Source: Aquimarina longa SW024 | GTDB taxonomy: Bacteria; Bacteroidota; Bacteroidia; Flavobacteriales; Flavobacteriaceae | Length of the DNA stretch: 64,000 nt | Direction: 5' to 3' | Assembly (NCBI RefSeq): GCF_001401755.1 | Contig: NZ_KQ474102.1 | Location: forward strand, 196,595-260,594 | Part shown: one piece after another, positions 26,031-35,752 of the stretch | Position numbering within the stretch: position 1 is the first letter of the stretch | How the letters are laid out: each line of letters begins with the position of its first letter | The notes under the pieces: model-generated | What the model saw: the letters and a program-made list of their open reading frames with translations, nothing else | What the model was told of the DNA's origin: nothing | The model's database searches: none | Made by a program: the position numbers and the translations under genes

Positions 26031-26083
26031 CTCCTATTATTATGTTACGTAAACAACATATCAAAGGCTTGTCAAATCACGAC
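26019..26083 (+). promoter_or_regulatory. Candidate antiterminator pairing of the trp attenuator
   Basis: GTCGTGA (26019-26025, inside the end of the leader ORF) is complementary to TCACGAC (26077-26083), which includes part of the terminator loop and the first bases of its 3' arm. A ribosome stalled at the Trp codons leaves 26019-26025 free to pair and block the terminator; one at the stop codon covers it. A separate small stem TATGTT / AACATA lies between (26041-26060). Confidence 0.65.
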
Positions 26084-26095
26084 AAGCCTTTTTTT
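26063..26095 (+). terminator. trp attenuator terminator
   Basis: Stem AAGGCTTGTC (26064-26073) / GACAAGCCTT (26081-26090) with a 7-nt loop and a continuous T run to 26095, 49 nt before trpE. Confidence 0.93.
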
Positions 26096-26143
26096 ATTGC
26101 CAAAAACTAAAAGAAATAGTAATCAAAATTATTAAATCGTAAA

Positions 26144-27541
26144 ATGAGTTATCATCTAACCACACATTTCAAACAAATTCTGGCAGATACATTTACTCCT
26201 GTGAGTGTATATTTAAAAATTAGAGATCGGTTTCCTAATAGTCTATTACTAGAAAACAATGATTACAGAGGTAGTGAGAATAGTTTTTCCTATATCTGCT
26301 GTAATCCTATTGCTACTATCAAAATAGAAAATGAAACTATTCATCAATCATTCCCTGATAAGAGTAGCATAGAAACTCCTATTACAAGTAATACTAATAT
26401 CCCTGAGATTGTAGAGCAATTTGGTAAACAATTCCAAACCTCAAAAAGTGATTTTAAGTTCATTAACAATGGCCTTTTTGGGTATATCTCTTATGATGCA
26501 GTACGCTATTTTGAAAATATATCTATTTCTAAAAAAGAAAAAGGGTTACATATTCCTGATATGCAATATACTGTATATCAAAACATAATAGCCATAAGCA
26601 ATTTTACTAATGAAGCTTATATTTTTGCACACTGCTATGAATCAGAAAGCAATATTGCAGCCATAGAATCCTTATTAAAAGTCAAAAATTTTGCTTCCTA
26701 TAATTTTACTACAGTTGGTGATACTACATCTAATCTGGATGACCAACAATATAAAGAACATGTTTCTCTAGCAAAAAAACACTGTCAGCGTGGAGACGTA
26801 TTTCAATTAGTCCTATCTAAGCGTTTTTCACAGAAATTTAAAGGAGATGAATTTAATGTATATCGCGCATTACGTAGTGTCAATCCATCACCATACCTTT
26901 TCTATTTTGATTATGGTGATTTTAAAATATTCGGTAGCTCTCCAGAGGCTCAATTAATCGTTAAAGATGATATGGCAGAGATTCATCCTATTGCAGGAAC
27001 CTTTAAACGTACTGGTAATGATGAACAAGATGCAGAACTCGCTAAAAAACTATCAGTCGATGAAAAAGAAAATGCCGAACACGTAATGCTTGTTGATCTA
27101 GCAAGAAATGATCTCAGTAGAAACGGTAATAATGTTACCGTAGAAACCTACAGAGAAGTTCAATTTTACTCTCATGTAATTCATTTAGTTAGTAAAGTAA
27201 CAGGAAAGAAACACAAAGACACGACCACCATGCAAGTAGTTGCAGATACTTTTCCTGCAGGAACATTAAGTGGTGCCCCTAAACATATGGCAATGCAACT
27301 TATCGAAAAATATGAAACTGTAAATCGTGATTTTTATGGTGGTGCTATCGGATTTATGGATTTTTCAGGCAACTTTAATCATGCTATTATGATTCGAACC
27401 TTTTTAAGCAAAAACCACCAATTACACTGGCAAGCAGGAGCAGGATTAGTCAATGAATCTAATGAAGAAAGTGAATTGCAAGAAGTATATAATAAACTAG
27501 GCGCATTAACAAAAGCTTTAAAGCTCGCAGAAGAAATATAA
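26144..27541 (+). CDS. trpE: Anthranilate synthase component I
   Basis: 465 residues. It converts chorismate and ammonia (from TrpG) to anthranilate. The N-terminal regulatory lobe contains NSLLLENNDYRG (about 32-43), and the chorismate-binding domain follows with HPIAGTFKRTG, DEKENAEHVMLVDLARNDLSR, FPAGTLSGAPK and GAGLVNESNEESELQEVYNK. It is first structural gene of the operon, behind the attenuator. In enterobacterial TrpE the first motif reads LLES, and its Ser takes part in tryptophan feedback; here the position is Asn38, so feedback sensitivity may differ (inference). Confidence 0.97.
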   Translation: MSYHLTTHFKQILADTFTPVSVYLKIRDRFPNSLLLENNDYRGSENSFSYICCNPIATIKIENETIHQSFPDKSSIETPITSNTNIPEIVEQFGKQFQTSKSDFKFINNGLFGYISYDAVRYFENISISKKEKGLHIPDMQYTVYQNIIAISNFTNEAYIFAHCYESESNIAAIESLLKVKNFASYNFTTVGDTTSNLDDQQYKEHVSLAKKHCQRGDVFQLVLSKRFSQKFKGDEFNVYRALRSVNPSPYLFYFDYGDFKIFGSSPEAQLIVKDDMAEIHPIAGTFKRTGNDEQDAELAKKLSVDEKENAEHVMLVDLARNDLSRNGNNVTVETYREVQFYSHVIHLVSKVTGKKHKDTTTMQVVADTFPAGTLSGAPKHMAMQLIEKYETVNRDFYGGAIGFMDFSGNFNHAIMIRTFLSKNHQLHWQAGAGLVNESNEESELQEVYNKLGALTKALKLAEEI

Positions 27542-27593
27542 AAAAGTTTAAATCTAAAAAATTCAAAACTGAAAGGCTAAAAAACTAAAAAAA

Positions 27594-28166
27594 ATGAACA
27601 CAAAAATATTAGTAATAGATAATTATGATTCATTCGTATATAATCTAGTCCATTATCTCGAAGACTTAGATTGTGAGGTTATCGTAAAGCGTAATGATCA
27701 ATTACGATTAGAAGACATTGAACCATTCCAAAAAATACTACTATCTCCAGGCCCAGGAATTCCAGAAGAAGCAGGGTTACTAAAAGAAATCATCAACACA
27801 TATGCATCTACCAAAAGTATATTTGGCGTCTGCTTAGGACAACAAGCCATAGGAGAAGTTTTTGGAAGTAACCTAATAAATCTCGATAATGTATACCATG
27901 GAGTTGCAACCAATGTAACGCTATCTGTAACAGATGAACCACTTTTTGAAGGGCTTAACACTAATTTTAATGTAGGGAGGTATCATTCTTGGGTCGTAGC
28001 AGATCAAGGCTTACCAGAATGCTTAGAAGTAACATCATATGATGAAAATGGACAAATCATGTCACTACGACATAAAGAATTAGATGTACGTGGCGTACAG
28101 TTTCATCCAGAATCAGTATTAACTCCAGATGGAAAAAAAATATTAAAAAACTGGATTAATAATTAA
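27594..28166 (+). CDS. trpG: Anthranilate synthase component II, glutamine amidotransferase
   Basis: 190 residues. Class I amidotransferase with DNYDSFVYNLVHYL at the start, PGPGIPEEAGL, nucleophile Cys in GVCLGQQAIGE (near 80) and the His-Glu pair in VQFHPESVLT. It hydrolyses glutamine and channels ammonia to TrpE. It is separate from TrpD (not fused) and follows trpE after 52 nt. It may also serve folate synthesis, as in other bacteria with one amidotransferase. Confidence 0.96.
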   Translation: MNTKILVIDNYDSFVYNLVHYLEDLDCEVIVKRNDQLRLEDIEPFQKILLSPGPGIPEEAGLLKEIINTYASTKSIFGVCLGQQAIGEVFGSNLINLDNVYHGVATNVTLSVTDEPLFEGLNTNFNVGRYHSWVVADQGLPECLEVTSYDENGQIMSLRHKELDVRGVQFHPESVLTPDGKKILKNWINN

Positions 28167-28247
28167 AAACAATATAACTCACAAAAACATATCATTTTAA
28201 ACACTCTCAGATTATTATAAAAGAAATAAGAGTTACAATCAGGTCAT

Positions 28248-29243
28248 ATGAAAAAATTACTAAATCGATTAATTAATCACGAAACCATCTCCAAAGAAGA
28301 AGCCAGAAATGTTTTAGTAAACATCTCCAAAGGAGAATATAATCAGAATCAAATCGCATCATTTCTTACCGTATTTATGATGCGAAGTATTACCATAGAA
28401 GAACTAGAAGGATTTAGAAACGCATTATTAGAACTTTGCATCCCTATAGACTTAAGTGAATACAACCCTGTCGATCTATGCGGTACAGGAGGTGATGGTA
28501 AAGACACCTTTAATATATCTACACTCTCCTCTTTTGTATCAGCAGGAGCAGGCATCAAAGTTACCAAACATGGTAATTATGGAGTTTCTTCAAAATGTGG
28601 AAGCTCTAATGTTATGGAACACCTAGGAATCAAATTCAGTAATGATAAAGACTTTCTAAAACGTAGTATTGATGAAGCAGGCATTTGTGTATTACATGCC
28701 CCTTTATTTCATCCTGCCATGAAAAATGTTGCACCTATACGCAGAGAACTAGGTGTAAAAACATTTTTTAATATGCTAGGTCCTATGGTAAATCCAGCAT
28801 TCCCTAAAAACCAAATCGTAGGCGTTTTTAATTTAGAACTAGCAAGAATGTATGGCTATTTATACCAAAATACAGATAAAAATTTTACAATTCTTCATGC
28901 ACTAGATGGATATGATGAAATTTCCCTAACAGGCAACACCAAAACAATCTCTAATCATACCGAAGGAATGTTATCCCCCCTGGATTTTGGGGTACCAACA
29001 TTACGCCAAGAAGAAATTTATGGTGGTGATTCTATCGAAGAATCCGCAACTATATTTATGAATATTCTAAACGGAAAAGGAACTGAAGCCCAGAACAATG
29101 TAGTCTGTGCTAATGCAGGGATGGCAATTGCTACCGTACAAGGCTTACAGCCAAAACAAGGATTCGAAAAAGCAAAAGAATCTTTACACTCAGGAAAAGG
29201 CTTAGTAGCATTAAAAAAAGTACAAGAACTTAGTAAAAACTAA
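28248..29243 (+). CDS. trpD: Anthranilate phosphoribosyltransferase
   Basis: 331 residues. Transfers phosphoribosyl from PRPP to anthranilate. Motifs: DLCGTGGDGKDTFNIST (PRPP loop, about 77-93), KHGNYGVSSKCGSSNVMEHLG and PIRRELGVKTFFNMLGPMVNP. It is of normal length for a monofunctional enzyme. It is followed not by trpC but by two genes with no known role in the pathway, after a 64-nt gap. Confidence 0.97.
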   Translation: MKKLLNRLINHETISKEEARNVLVNISKGEYNQNQIASFLTVFMMRSITIEELEGFRNALLELCIPIDLSEYNPVDLCGTGGDGKDTFNISTLSSFVSAGAGIKVTKHGNYGVSSKCGSSNVMEHLGIKFSNDKDFLKRSIDEAGICVLHAPLFHPAMKNVAPIRRELGVKTFFNMLGPMVNPAFPKNQIVGVFNLELARMYGYLYQNTDKNFTILHALDGYDEISLTGNTKTISNHTEGMLSPLDFGVPTLRQEEIYGGDSIEESATIFMNILNGKGTEAQNNVVCANAGMAIATVQGLQPKQGFEKAKESLHSGKGLVALKKVQELSKN

Positions 29244-29307
29244 TAAGCCTATCATTCTAATATAAAACTAGAAGCTATTATTATATAAAAAAACTAATTC
29301 AATACAC

Positions 29308-29829
29308 ATGAAAGTCGAAACATATACTATTAAGGGTTGGGAAGAAAAAGAAACCGGACTACTCATTGATGAAAACGAAGACTGGATTTTAGTAAAACAT
29401 ATCCCTGTAGATTATGTTATTGACGGATATCGCTTATATAGAAAAAATACTATACAAAAAAGAAAGTCAAAATCGAAAGAAGAAAAAATAGCTAGAGTAT
29501 TACGACTTAAAAACATTGAAATAAAAGCACCCAGTACTTTTAAATTTACAAATAGTATTGATATACTTAGATGGTGTGAACAACAATACGGATTATTCGA
29601 GTTTCAGGATACCGAAGCTTCTCTTTTTTATGGTAAACTAAGTAGCGCAACAGATCACATCTTTATTATAGACATGATCCAACCCGATGGAAGTATCGAA
29701 AAACAGTATAACTATGACTTTTTGCCAAGTGATATCGTAAGTATAACATTCGAAACAGATTATTTTGAATCTATTCGATTATTAATGAACGATGAATTAA
29801 GAAAAGGAAGTACACTACTTAAAATATAG
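29308..29829 (+). CDS. Uncharacterised protein inserted in the trp operon
   Basis: 173 residues, soluble, no signal or membrane segment. I do not recognise a family. The N-terminal part (ETGLLIDENEDWILVKHIPVDYVIDGYRLYRKNTIQKR) has the look of a small SH3/Sm-like beta barrel, and the C-terminal half has a hydrophobic-aromatic pattern (IIDMIQPDGSIEKQYNYDFLPSDIVSITFETDYFESIRLLM). It is in the same direction as the trp genes with 64 nt before and 42 nt after, so it should be cotranscribed under tryptophan attenuation. The codon use looks like that of its neighbours. Confidence 0.75.
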   Translation: MKVETYTIKGWEEKETGLLIDENEDWILVKHIPVDYVIDGYRLYRKNTIQKRKSKSKEEKIARVLRLKNIEIKAPSTFKFTNSIDILRWCEQQYGLFEFQDTEASLFYGKLSSATDHIFIIDMIQPDGSIEKQYNYDFLPSDIVSITFETDYFESIRLLMNDELRKGSTLLKI

Positions 29830-29871
29830 ACATTAACATTCACTACAACACATATAATTGAATCTTATAGA

Positions 29872-30453
29872 ATGAATGTAACGCATAAAAAACTCGAAGA
29901 ACTCACCATAGAAGAATGGGGCGAGTTATTTCCTATAAAGATGATACCTTCTCAAAAAAAATGGGCAGCTTTTTTTGAAAAAGAAAAATATCTAATTGAA
30001 GAAAAACTAACTAAAGAAATTGCTATAGACATTCAGCATATTGGTAGCACTTCCATCCCTAATTTGGCTTCTAAAGGTAGTATTGATATTCTGGTAGATA
30101 TCCCACCAAAGTATGTTTTTGATACTAATGTGATTACACTAATGCAAAGTATCGGTTACGAATATTGCGTACAAGGAGGATATGGACCAAACTATATGAT
30201 ATTTGCCAAAGGGTTTAATCGACAAGGCAAAAAAGAACAAAAATATTTTGTCCACATAACCCCAAAAAGCCATACCGAAATTTGGGATAGAATATTTTTT
30301 AGAGATTATCTAAGACAATATCCTGAGATTGCTAAAGAATATGAAACACTAAAAATTAATTTAACTACAGAATTTAGTAAAAACAAGAGGAATTTTCAAC
30401 AAGGAAAAACTGAATTTGTAACAAAAATAACAGCACAAGCCAAAAGGAGATAA
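29872..30453 (+). CDS. GrpB-family (nucleotidyltransferase-like) protein inserted in the trp operon
   Basis: 193 residues. The GrpB/UPF0157 signature is seen: IDIQHIGSTSIPNLASKGSIDILVDI (about 55-80), followed by the C-terminal YFVHITPKSHTEIWDRIFFRDYLRQYPEIAKEYETLK. The family has a polymerase-beta-like nucleotidyltransferase fold with GS...DxD-like residues, but its substrate is largely unknown. In some bacteria it is fused to dephospho-CoA kinase. Its stop codon lies only 3 nt before the trpC ATG, so the two genes are probably translationally coupled. Confidence 0.88.
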   Translation: MNVTHKKLEELTIEEWGELFPIKMIPSQKKWAAFFEKEKYLIEEKLTKEIAIDIQHIGSTSIPNLASKGSIDILVDIPPKYVFDTNVITLMQSIGYEYCVQGGYGPNYMIFAKGFNRQGKKEQKYFVHITPKSHTEIWDRIFFRDYLRQYPEIAKEYETLKINLTTEFSKNKRNFQQGKTEFVTKITAQAKRR

Positions 30454-30456
30454 AAA

Positions 30457-31242
30457 ATGAATATTCTAGATAAAATAGTAGCCGATAAACATAGAGAAGT
30501 ATCGCTCAAAAAAACTCTTATTCCTAGTAAACAATTAGAACAATCTGCATTGTTTGATCGATCAGAAAACTCATTAACCAGCGCTTTAAGAAATAGTTCT
30601 ACAGGGATTATAGCAGAGCACAAACGTAGATCTCCATCAAAAGCAGTTATCAATCAAAAAGTAAGTGTACAAGATGTAGCATCAGGGTATCAAACTGCAG
30701 GAGCATGCGGAATGTCTATTCTAACTGACGGAAAATATTTTGGTGGCTCTCTGGATGATCTAATATTAGGCAGAGCAGCCACTACAATGCCGTTATTGCG
30801 TAAAGAATTTATTATTGATGAATATCAATTATTAGAAGCTAAAGCCTATGGTGCAGATGTAATACTACTAATTGCTGCCGTATTATCTCGAAAAGAGATT
30901 AAGTTTTTATCCGAATTTGCAAAAAGCCTGTCTCTAGATGTACTATTAGAAGTTCATAATCAAGAAGAGTTAGAAAAATCCATTATGCCCTCCTTAGATA
31001 TGCTCGGAGTAAATAATCGAAACTTAAAAACTTTTGAAGTCAGTACAGATATCAGCAAATCCCTGAGTACATTGATCCCAGATGAATTTGTAAAAGTCTC
31101 AGAAAGTGGTATTAGTAGTATTGATGCTATTAATGATCTACAACAATATGGATATAAAGGCTTTCTTATCGGAGAAAACTTTATGAAAACCGAAAACCCC
31201 GGTGCTAGTGCTACAGAATTTATAAAAGCATTACACTCCTGA
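30457..31242 (+). CDS. trpC: Indole-3-glycerol-phosphate synthase
   Basis: 261 residues, monofunctional (not fused to TrpF). A TIM barrel with IIAEHKRRSPSKAVI (catalytic Lys in the AExKxxSPS motif, about 48-62), SILTDGKYFGGS, LLRKEFIIDEYQL, LEVHNQEEL, LGVNNRNLKTF and VSESGI. It closes the indole ring from CdRP. It begins 3 nt after the grpB-like gene. Confidence 0.97.
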   Translation: MNILDKIVADKHREVSLKKTLIPSKQLEQSALFDRSENSLTSALRNSSTGIIAEHKRRSPSKAVINQKVSVQDVASGYQTAGACGMSILTDGKYFGGSLDDLILGRAATTMPLLRKEFIIDEYQLLEAKAYGADVILLIAAVLSRKEIKFLSEFAKSLSLDVLLEVHNQEELEKSIMPSLDMLGVNNRNLKTFEVSTDISKSLSTLIPDEFVKVSESGISSIDAINDLQQYGYKGFLIGENFMKTENPGASATEFIKALHS

Positions 31243-31308
31243 TTAGTATATCTAAAAAGATAGAGATCTATACTAGACTATTAAACACATCAAAAATGAA
31301 TAATTGAT

Positions 31309-31953
31309 ATGAAACTGAAAGTATGCGGAATGAAATATTCAGAGAATATAACAGCAATTGCAAGTATGCAGCCAGATTACCTTGGTTTTATCTTCTATGA
31401 AAAATCTCCTAGAAATTTTGAAGGAGAAATTCCGAGCATCCCAAAAAGTATTAAAAAAACTGGTGTTTTTGTAGATGCATCTATCGATTTTATTATAGAA
31501 AAAATAAAATTGTATGATTTTAAAGCTATCCAATTACATGGAAAAGAAACCCCTGATTATTGCCTAAAATTAAAAAGTAGAATTGCCCCAATAGATACCA
31601 CTAATCAAATCGAATTATGGAAAGTATTTTCTATAAAAGATACTTTTGATTTTAGTATACTAAAATCATATGAAGGTATTGTTGATTGCTTTCTCTTTGA
31701 TACTAAAGGAAAAGAAAAAGGAGGTAATGGATATACTTTTGATTGGAATATATTAAAAAAATACCCCTCTACTACTCCATTTATATTAAGTGGTGGGATC
31801 GGATTAGAGGAAACAGAAGCTGTTTTAGATTTTTTAAAAAGTCCAGAATCTAAGTATATACATGCCATAGACGTAAACAGTAAATTCGAGAATATCCCAG
31901 GAGAAAAAAAGATAGAAGATTTAAAAAAATTTAAAAAAATTATTAGCTGTTGA
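31309..31953 (+). CDS. trpF: Phosphoribosylanthranilate isomerase
   Basis: 214 residues, TIM barrel. Motifs: MKLKVCGMKYSENI (general base Cys in KxCG), DYLGFIFYEKSPR, KTGVFVD, IQLHGKE, FLFDTKG...GNGYTFDW (general acid Asp) and FILSGGIG near the phosphate site. It is of normal size and stands 66 nt after trpC. Confidence 0.97.
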   Translation: MKLKVCGMKYSENITAIASMQPDYLGFIFYEKSPRNFEGEIPSIPKSIKKTGVFVDASIDFIIEKIKLYDFKAIQLHGKETPDYCLKLKSRIAPIDTTNQIELWKVFSIKDTFDFSILKSYEGIVDCFLFDTKGKEKGGNGYTFDWNILKKYPSTTPFILSGGIGLEETEAVLDFLKSPESKYIHAIDVNSKFENIPGEKKIEDLKKFKKIISC

Positions 31954-32014
31954 TTGAATCGTTTATTTATACAAACACAATATCAACTACCAACTATACA
32001 TAAATTATTAGAAC

Positions 32015-33196
32015 ATGAATTATCAAATTAGCGAAAAAGGATATTATGGTGATTTTGGAGGGGCGTACATTCCCGAAATGCTCTATCCTAACGTAGAAGA
32101 ACTACGAACCACATATCTAGAGATTATGAATGAGCCTTCTTTTAAAGAAGAGTTTAATCAGTTACTAAAAGATTATGTCGGACGTCCTTCTCCTCTATAC
32201 TTTGCAAAACGTTTATCAGAAAAACATAATACCAAAGTATATCTAAAACGAGAAGATCTTAATCATACAGGAGCTCATAAAGTAAATAATACTATTGGGC
32301 AGATTCTTGTTGCCAAACGACTCGGTAAAAATAGAATTATTGCCGAAACTGGTGCTGGGCAACACGGTGTAGCAACTGCTACAGTCTGCGCCCTAATGGG
32401 TATACAATGTATTGTATATATGGGTGAGATTGATATCGAACGACAAGCCCCTAATGTGGCTCGTATGAAAATGCTAGGTGCCGAAGTAAGACCTGCAAAA
32501 TCTGGTAGTAAAACGCTTAAAGATGCTACTAATGAAGCTATAAGAGATTGGATCAACAATCCTATAGACACACACTACATTATCGGCTCTGCCATAGGAC
32601 CTCATCCATATCCAGATATGGTAACACGATTTCAATCCATCATCTCAGAAGAAATCAAATGGCAACTTGCAGAGAAAGAAGGTAGGGAAAATCCTGATTA
32701 TGTAGTCGCATGTATTGGTGGTGGTAGTAATGCTGCAGGAACCTATTATCATTTCTTAGAAGAAGAATCCGTAGGAATTATTGCTGTAGAAGCCGCAGGA
32801 AAAGGAGTGCATAGTGGTGAAAGTGCTGCTACTTCTCAGTTAGGTAAAGAAGGAATCATACATGGATGCAAAACACTATTAATGCAAACCCCTGATGGAC
32901 AAATCACAGAACCCTATTCAATTTCGGCAGGATTAGATTACCCAGGTGTTGGACCGTTACATTCTCATTTATATAAAACTGGACGAGGAGAATTCTATTC
33001 TGTTACTGATGATGATGCTATGGCTGCAGGATTAGAATTATCTCAATTAGAAGGAATTATTCCTGCCATAGAATCCTCACATGCATTAGCCATTTTTAAT
33101 GATAAAAAATTCAAACCAGATGATATTGTAGTAATTAGTCTATCTGGTAGAGGAGATAAAGATCTGGACACCTATATTAACTATTTTAAATTATAA
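32015..33196 (+). CDS. trpB: Tryptophan synthase beta subunit
   Basis: 393 residues, PLP enzyme joining indole and serine. Motifs: [16 protein letters not shown], the PLP lysine in [18 protein letters not shown] (near residue 84), [13 protein letters not shown], the phosphate-binding [10 protein letters not shown] and a late SLSGRGDKD. This is the canonical TrpB1 type, which works with the TrpA encoded next. Confidence 0.98.
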   Translation: MNYQISEKGYYGDFGGAYIPEMLYPNVEELRTTYLEIMNEPSFKEEFNQLLKDYVGRPSPLYFAKRLSEKHNTKVYLKREDLNHTGAHKVNNTIGQILVAKRLGKNRIIAETGAGQHGVATATVCALMGIQCIVYMGEIDIERQAPNVARMKMLGAEVRPAKSGSKTLKDATNEAIRDWINNPIDTHYIIGSAIGPHPYPDMVTRFQSIISEEIKWQLAEKEGRENPDYVVACIGGGSNAAGTYYHFLEEESVGIIAVEAAGKGVHSGESAATSQLGKEGIIHGCKTLLMQTPDGQITEPYSISAGLDYPGVGPLHSHLYKTGRGEFYSVTDDDAMAAGLELSQLEGIIPAIESSHALAIFNDKKFKPDDIVVISLSGRGDKDLDTYINYFKL

Positions 33197-33257
33197 TCAT
33201 TTGGTTATGAGTATTACTTACAATTACTCTCAACGCGAATTAGTCAATACTAAAAAC

Positions 33258-34019
33258 ATGAATAGAATTAACAAAGCACTAGAGCAAGATAAAAAATTAC
33301 TATCTATATATTTTACAGCTGGCTATCCATCACTAAATGACACCGCAAAAGTCATACAAGATCTAGAAAAAAATGGTGTAGATATGATCGAAATAGGATT
33401 ACCATTTAGTGATCCTTTAGCAGATGGACCAACCATACAAGAAAGCTCTACAATCGCTCTTAAGAACGGAATGACCACCACCATTCTTTTTGATCAATTA
33501 AAGGATATTCGTAAATCCGTTAACATCCCCTTAATCATTATGGGATATTTTAACCCTATGATGCAATATGGTATCGAAGCATTCTGTGCTAAATGCCAAG
33601 AGATCGGTATTGATGGATTGATCATTCCTGATTTACCTGTAGCAGAATATCATGAGCAATATCAAAAAACATTCGAAAAATACGGTTTGATTAATGTTTT
33701 TCTAATCACTCCACAAACCTCTGATGATCGAATTCGATTTATTGACAGTGTATCTAATGGATTTATTTATATGGTCAGCTCTGCCAGTACTACAGGAGCT
33801 AAAAACACCTTTGGAGATGTACAACAACAGTATTTTGAGCGAATCAAAGCTTTAGACCTAAAAAACCCACAAATAGTAGGTTTTGGAATCAGTAATGCTG
33901 AAACCTTTACTCAAGCTACAACCACTACTAAAGGTGCCATAATTGGTTCTGCTTTTATCAAACACCTTACTAATGAAGGAGTAGATACTATTGACAAATT
34001 TGTAGGAAGTATTAGATAA
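33258..34019 (+). CDS. trpA: Tryptophan synthase alpha subunit
   Basis: 253 residues from the ATG at 33258 (MNRINKALEQDKKLLSIYFTAGYPS). A longer in-frame start at 33201 would add 19 residues without homologous character, so the internal ATG is preferred and gives the family's usual length. Motifs: DMIEIGLPFSDPLADGPTIQ (catalytic Glu and Asp), IIMGYFNPM, GLIIPDLP, YMVSSASTTGAK and VGFGISNAE. Last gene of the operon, closed by a strong terminator. Confidence 0.97.
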   Translation: MNRINKALEQDKKLLSIYFTAGYPSLNDTAKVIQDLEKNGVDMIEIGLPFSDPLADGPTIQESSTIALKNGMTTTILFDQLKDIRKSVNIPLIIMGYFNPMMQYGIEAFCAKCQEIGIDGLIIPDLPVAEYHEQYQKTFEKYGLINVFLITPQTSDDRIRFIDSVSNGFIYMVSSASTTGAKNTFGDVQQQYFERIKALDLKNPQIVGFGISNAETFTQATTTTKGAIIGSAFIKHLTNEGVDTIDKFVGSIR

Positions 34020-34031
34020 CTATATAGTATG

Positions 34032-34076
34032 CATGAAGCTGTCAAAAAAATACTTTTTTGACAGCTTCATGATTTT
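34032..34076. terminator. Bidirectional terminator between trpA and the M43 protease gene
   Basis: Perfect 18-bp stem CATGAAGCTGTCAAAAAA (34032-34049) / complement at 34054-34071 with a 4-nt loop, between convergent genes. Confidence 0.93.
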
Positions 34077-34085
34077 ACTTCTCCT

Positions 34086-35033
34086 TTACTTATTCTTAAG
34101 ATATAGCGCTCTTCTGGCACCTCCTTCATTAAACAATGCTCGTATTCTTTCTTTCTGCCCATTGGTAAACATAAACATAGTATCATCATCAACACGATCC
34201 ATAAAATTCATAAACATCTCATTAGTATCACAAGAGCTTTTAGGATGAGTTGGTTTTCCTAAGTTTTGGCTTTTTTGATCTGGAGTATCTGCTACTTCAT
34301 CTCCAACTTCACAACTACCATCTTTACCATATATATGTTTTAAGTTCAACCAATGCCCTATTTCATGAGTAGCCGTTCGTCCTAATTCATATCCTGCTTC
34401 TAATGGGGGTAATGTCCCAAATACTCTAGGATCTATAACCACTGCATCTATTCTTGGATCTGCTCCAGGAAAATATGCATACCCTGCTAATCCTAATCCT
34501 CCCCATCTATCAAACATGTCTGCTATATAAATATTTAAATAACTATCACTAGGCCAGATATCCTGTCCTCCTTTATTCTCGAAAAAAAGTTTGTATTCTT
34601 CTATAGGTAGCTCACCCGTTAAATCATTTCCAGAAAAACCCGATATATCTGCTTCTGTTCTAATAATTCCCGTAGTTGGTTTTCCATCTGGATCTTTAGT
34701 TGCCAAATAAAACTCTATACCTACATCTGCAACCAGATTCATAAACTCATCTGGTGTTTTTACATGATCCTTATTTTTTTTCCTATAATCTTTATTCAAT
34801 ACATCAATCTGAGATTGTATTTTTTCATCACTAATAATAAATGGTCGTGATGGCGGATTGATTACATGTATAACTACTGGGATTTTAATAATCTCATCTG
34901 GAGAAACAATCGGTTCTTCTGGCAGAACAACAACCTCTTCAGGCATTTCACCTAAGTTATTTTCATCATCACTACAAGAATAAAAAAATATAACTAACAT
35001 AACTGTTGTTATAATGCGTAACTGTTTAATCAT
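34086..35033 (-). CDS. M43-family (pappalysin-like) zinc metalloprotease lipoprotein
   Basis: 315 residues. SPII signal MIKQLRIITTVMLVIFFYSC, then an acidic proline-rich linker, then the protease domain. Zinc motif HEIGHWLNLKHIYG (near 221-234), with the metzincin third ligand in the HExxHxxxxxH spacing and the Met-turn in MFMNFMD (about 280). The typical M43B region PVVIHVI...ISDEKIQSQIDVLNKDYRKKN is present. It is a surface or periplasmic endopeptidase, monocistronic, sharing a bidirectional terminator with the trp operon. Confidence 0.93.
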   Translation of the reverse strand: MIKQLRIITTVMLVIFFYSCSDDENNLGEMPEEVVVLPEEPIVSPDEIIKIPVVIHVINPPSRPFIISDEKIQSQIDVLNKDYRKKNKDHVKTPDEFMNLVADVGIEFYLATKDPDGKPTTGIIRTEADISGFSGNDLTGELPIEEYKLFFENKGGQDIWPSDSYLNIYIADMFDRWGGLGLAGYAYFPGADPRIDAVVIDPRVFGTLPPLEAGYELGRTATHEIGHWLNLKHIYGKDGSCEVGDEVADTPDQKSQNLGKPTHPKSSCDTNEMFMNFMDRVDDDTMFMFTNGQKERIRALFNEGGARRALYLKNK

Positions 35034-35752
35034 ACAACTATTTATTTATTATTAGGTATTATAGACTTGATGAACATCTAATAAATAGGTTGCGTATCAA
35101 ATCGTATTTTGAAGTTAATTTTAACAGATGGACCTCATCAATCTCAAAACGAAACTACTAATAACAGGCTATAATAAACCATTTGTAAACCCCAAAATTT
35201 TGATAAATATTAAGCGCTAAGACACGAAGTGTCTACTTACAAATCTAATTGGTTTTTATTAACTTAAAATTATTTACTACAATCCCCCCATAAAACAAGA
35301 TGTTTTACTTCTCTTTTTATCTCAAAACTCTTGGTATACCATCTAATTCTGGTTAGATAATATCAAAAAAAAGAGATCCCCACAATATCATTAAGTTAAG
35401 TATATATTTTTTGATTAATCAACAACCTCGGAGGAAGCTTACGAGGTATACTTCCGAAAAAAATAGTTTGATGTCAGGGCAAGTATCGGGGAATTAATCC
35501 CTCAATGAAGGAGTAAACACTGGTAAAAATAAAACACTACTTTACTTCCATTGTGGATTCCGACCTATGCCGAAATGACAAACACAGCATATTATTTTTT
35601 AGTCATTTTATATTTCTGGCATATACCAAAATCCATTAGTAACAGACTTTTATATCAATACCTTATATCTACACTCTAATAATAAGGGAGGTACCCCATC
35701 TCGATACCGGCTCCGAGCCAGTCAGAAGTAGTTAGAACTGATAAATTGCCGC
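35034..35752. other. Gene-free stretch before the 21-bp repeat array
   Basis: About 720 bp with no credible gene. It includes AGACACGAAGTGTCT, a near-palindrome (about 35219-35233), and the M43 gene promoter somewhere near 35040-35120. Base composition is less AT-rich than neighbouring spacers from about 35400 on. Confidence 0.5.

Noticed and set aside
33201..33257. N-terminal extension of TrpA (19 residues)
   Set aside because: The extension lacks family character, while the ATG at 33258 gives the standard start and length.
34033..34248. Plus-strand open frame after trpA
   Set aside because: It runs through the terminator hairpin and antisense to the M43 protease gene, which has clear motifs.
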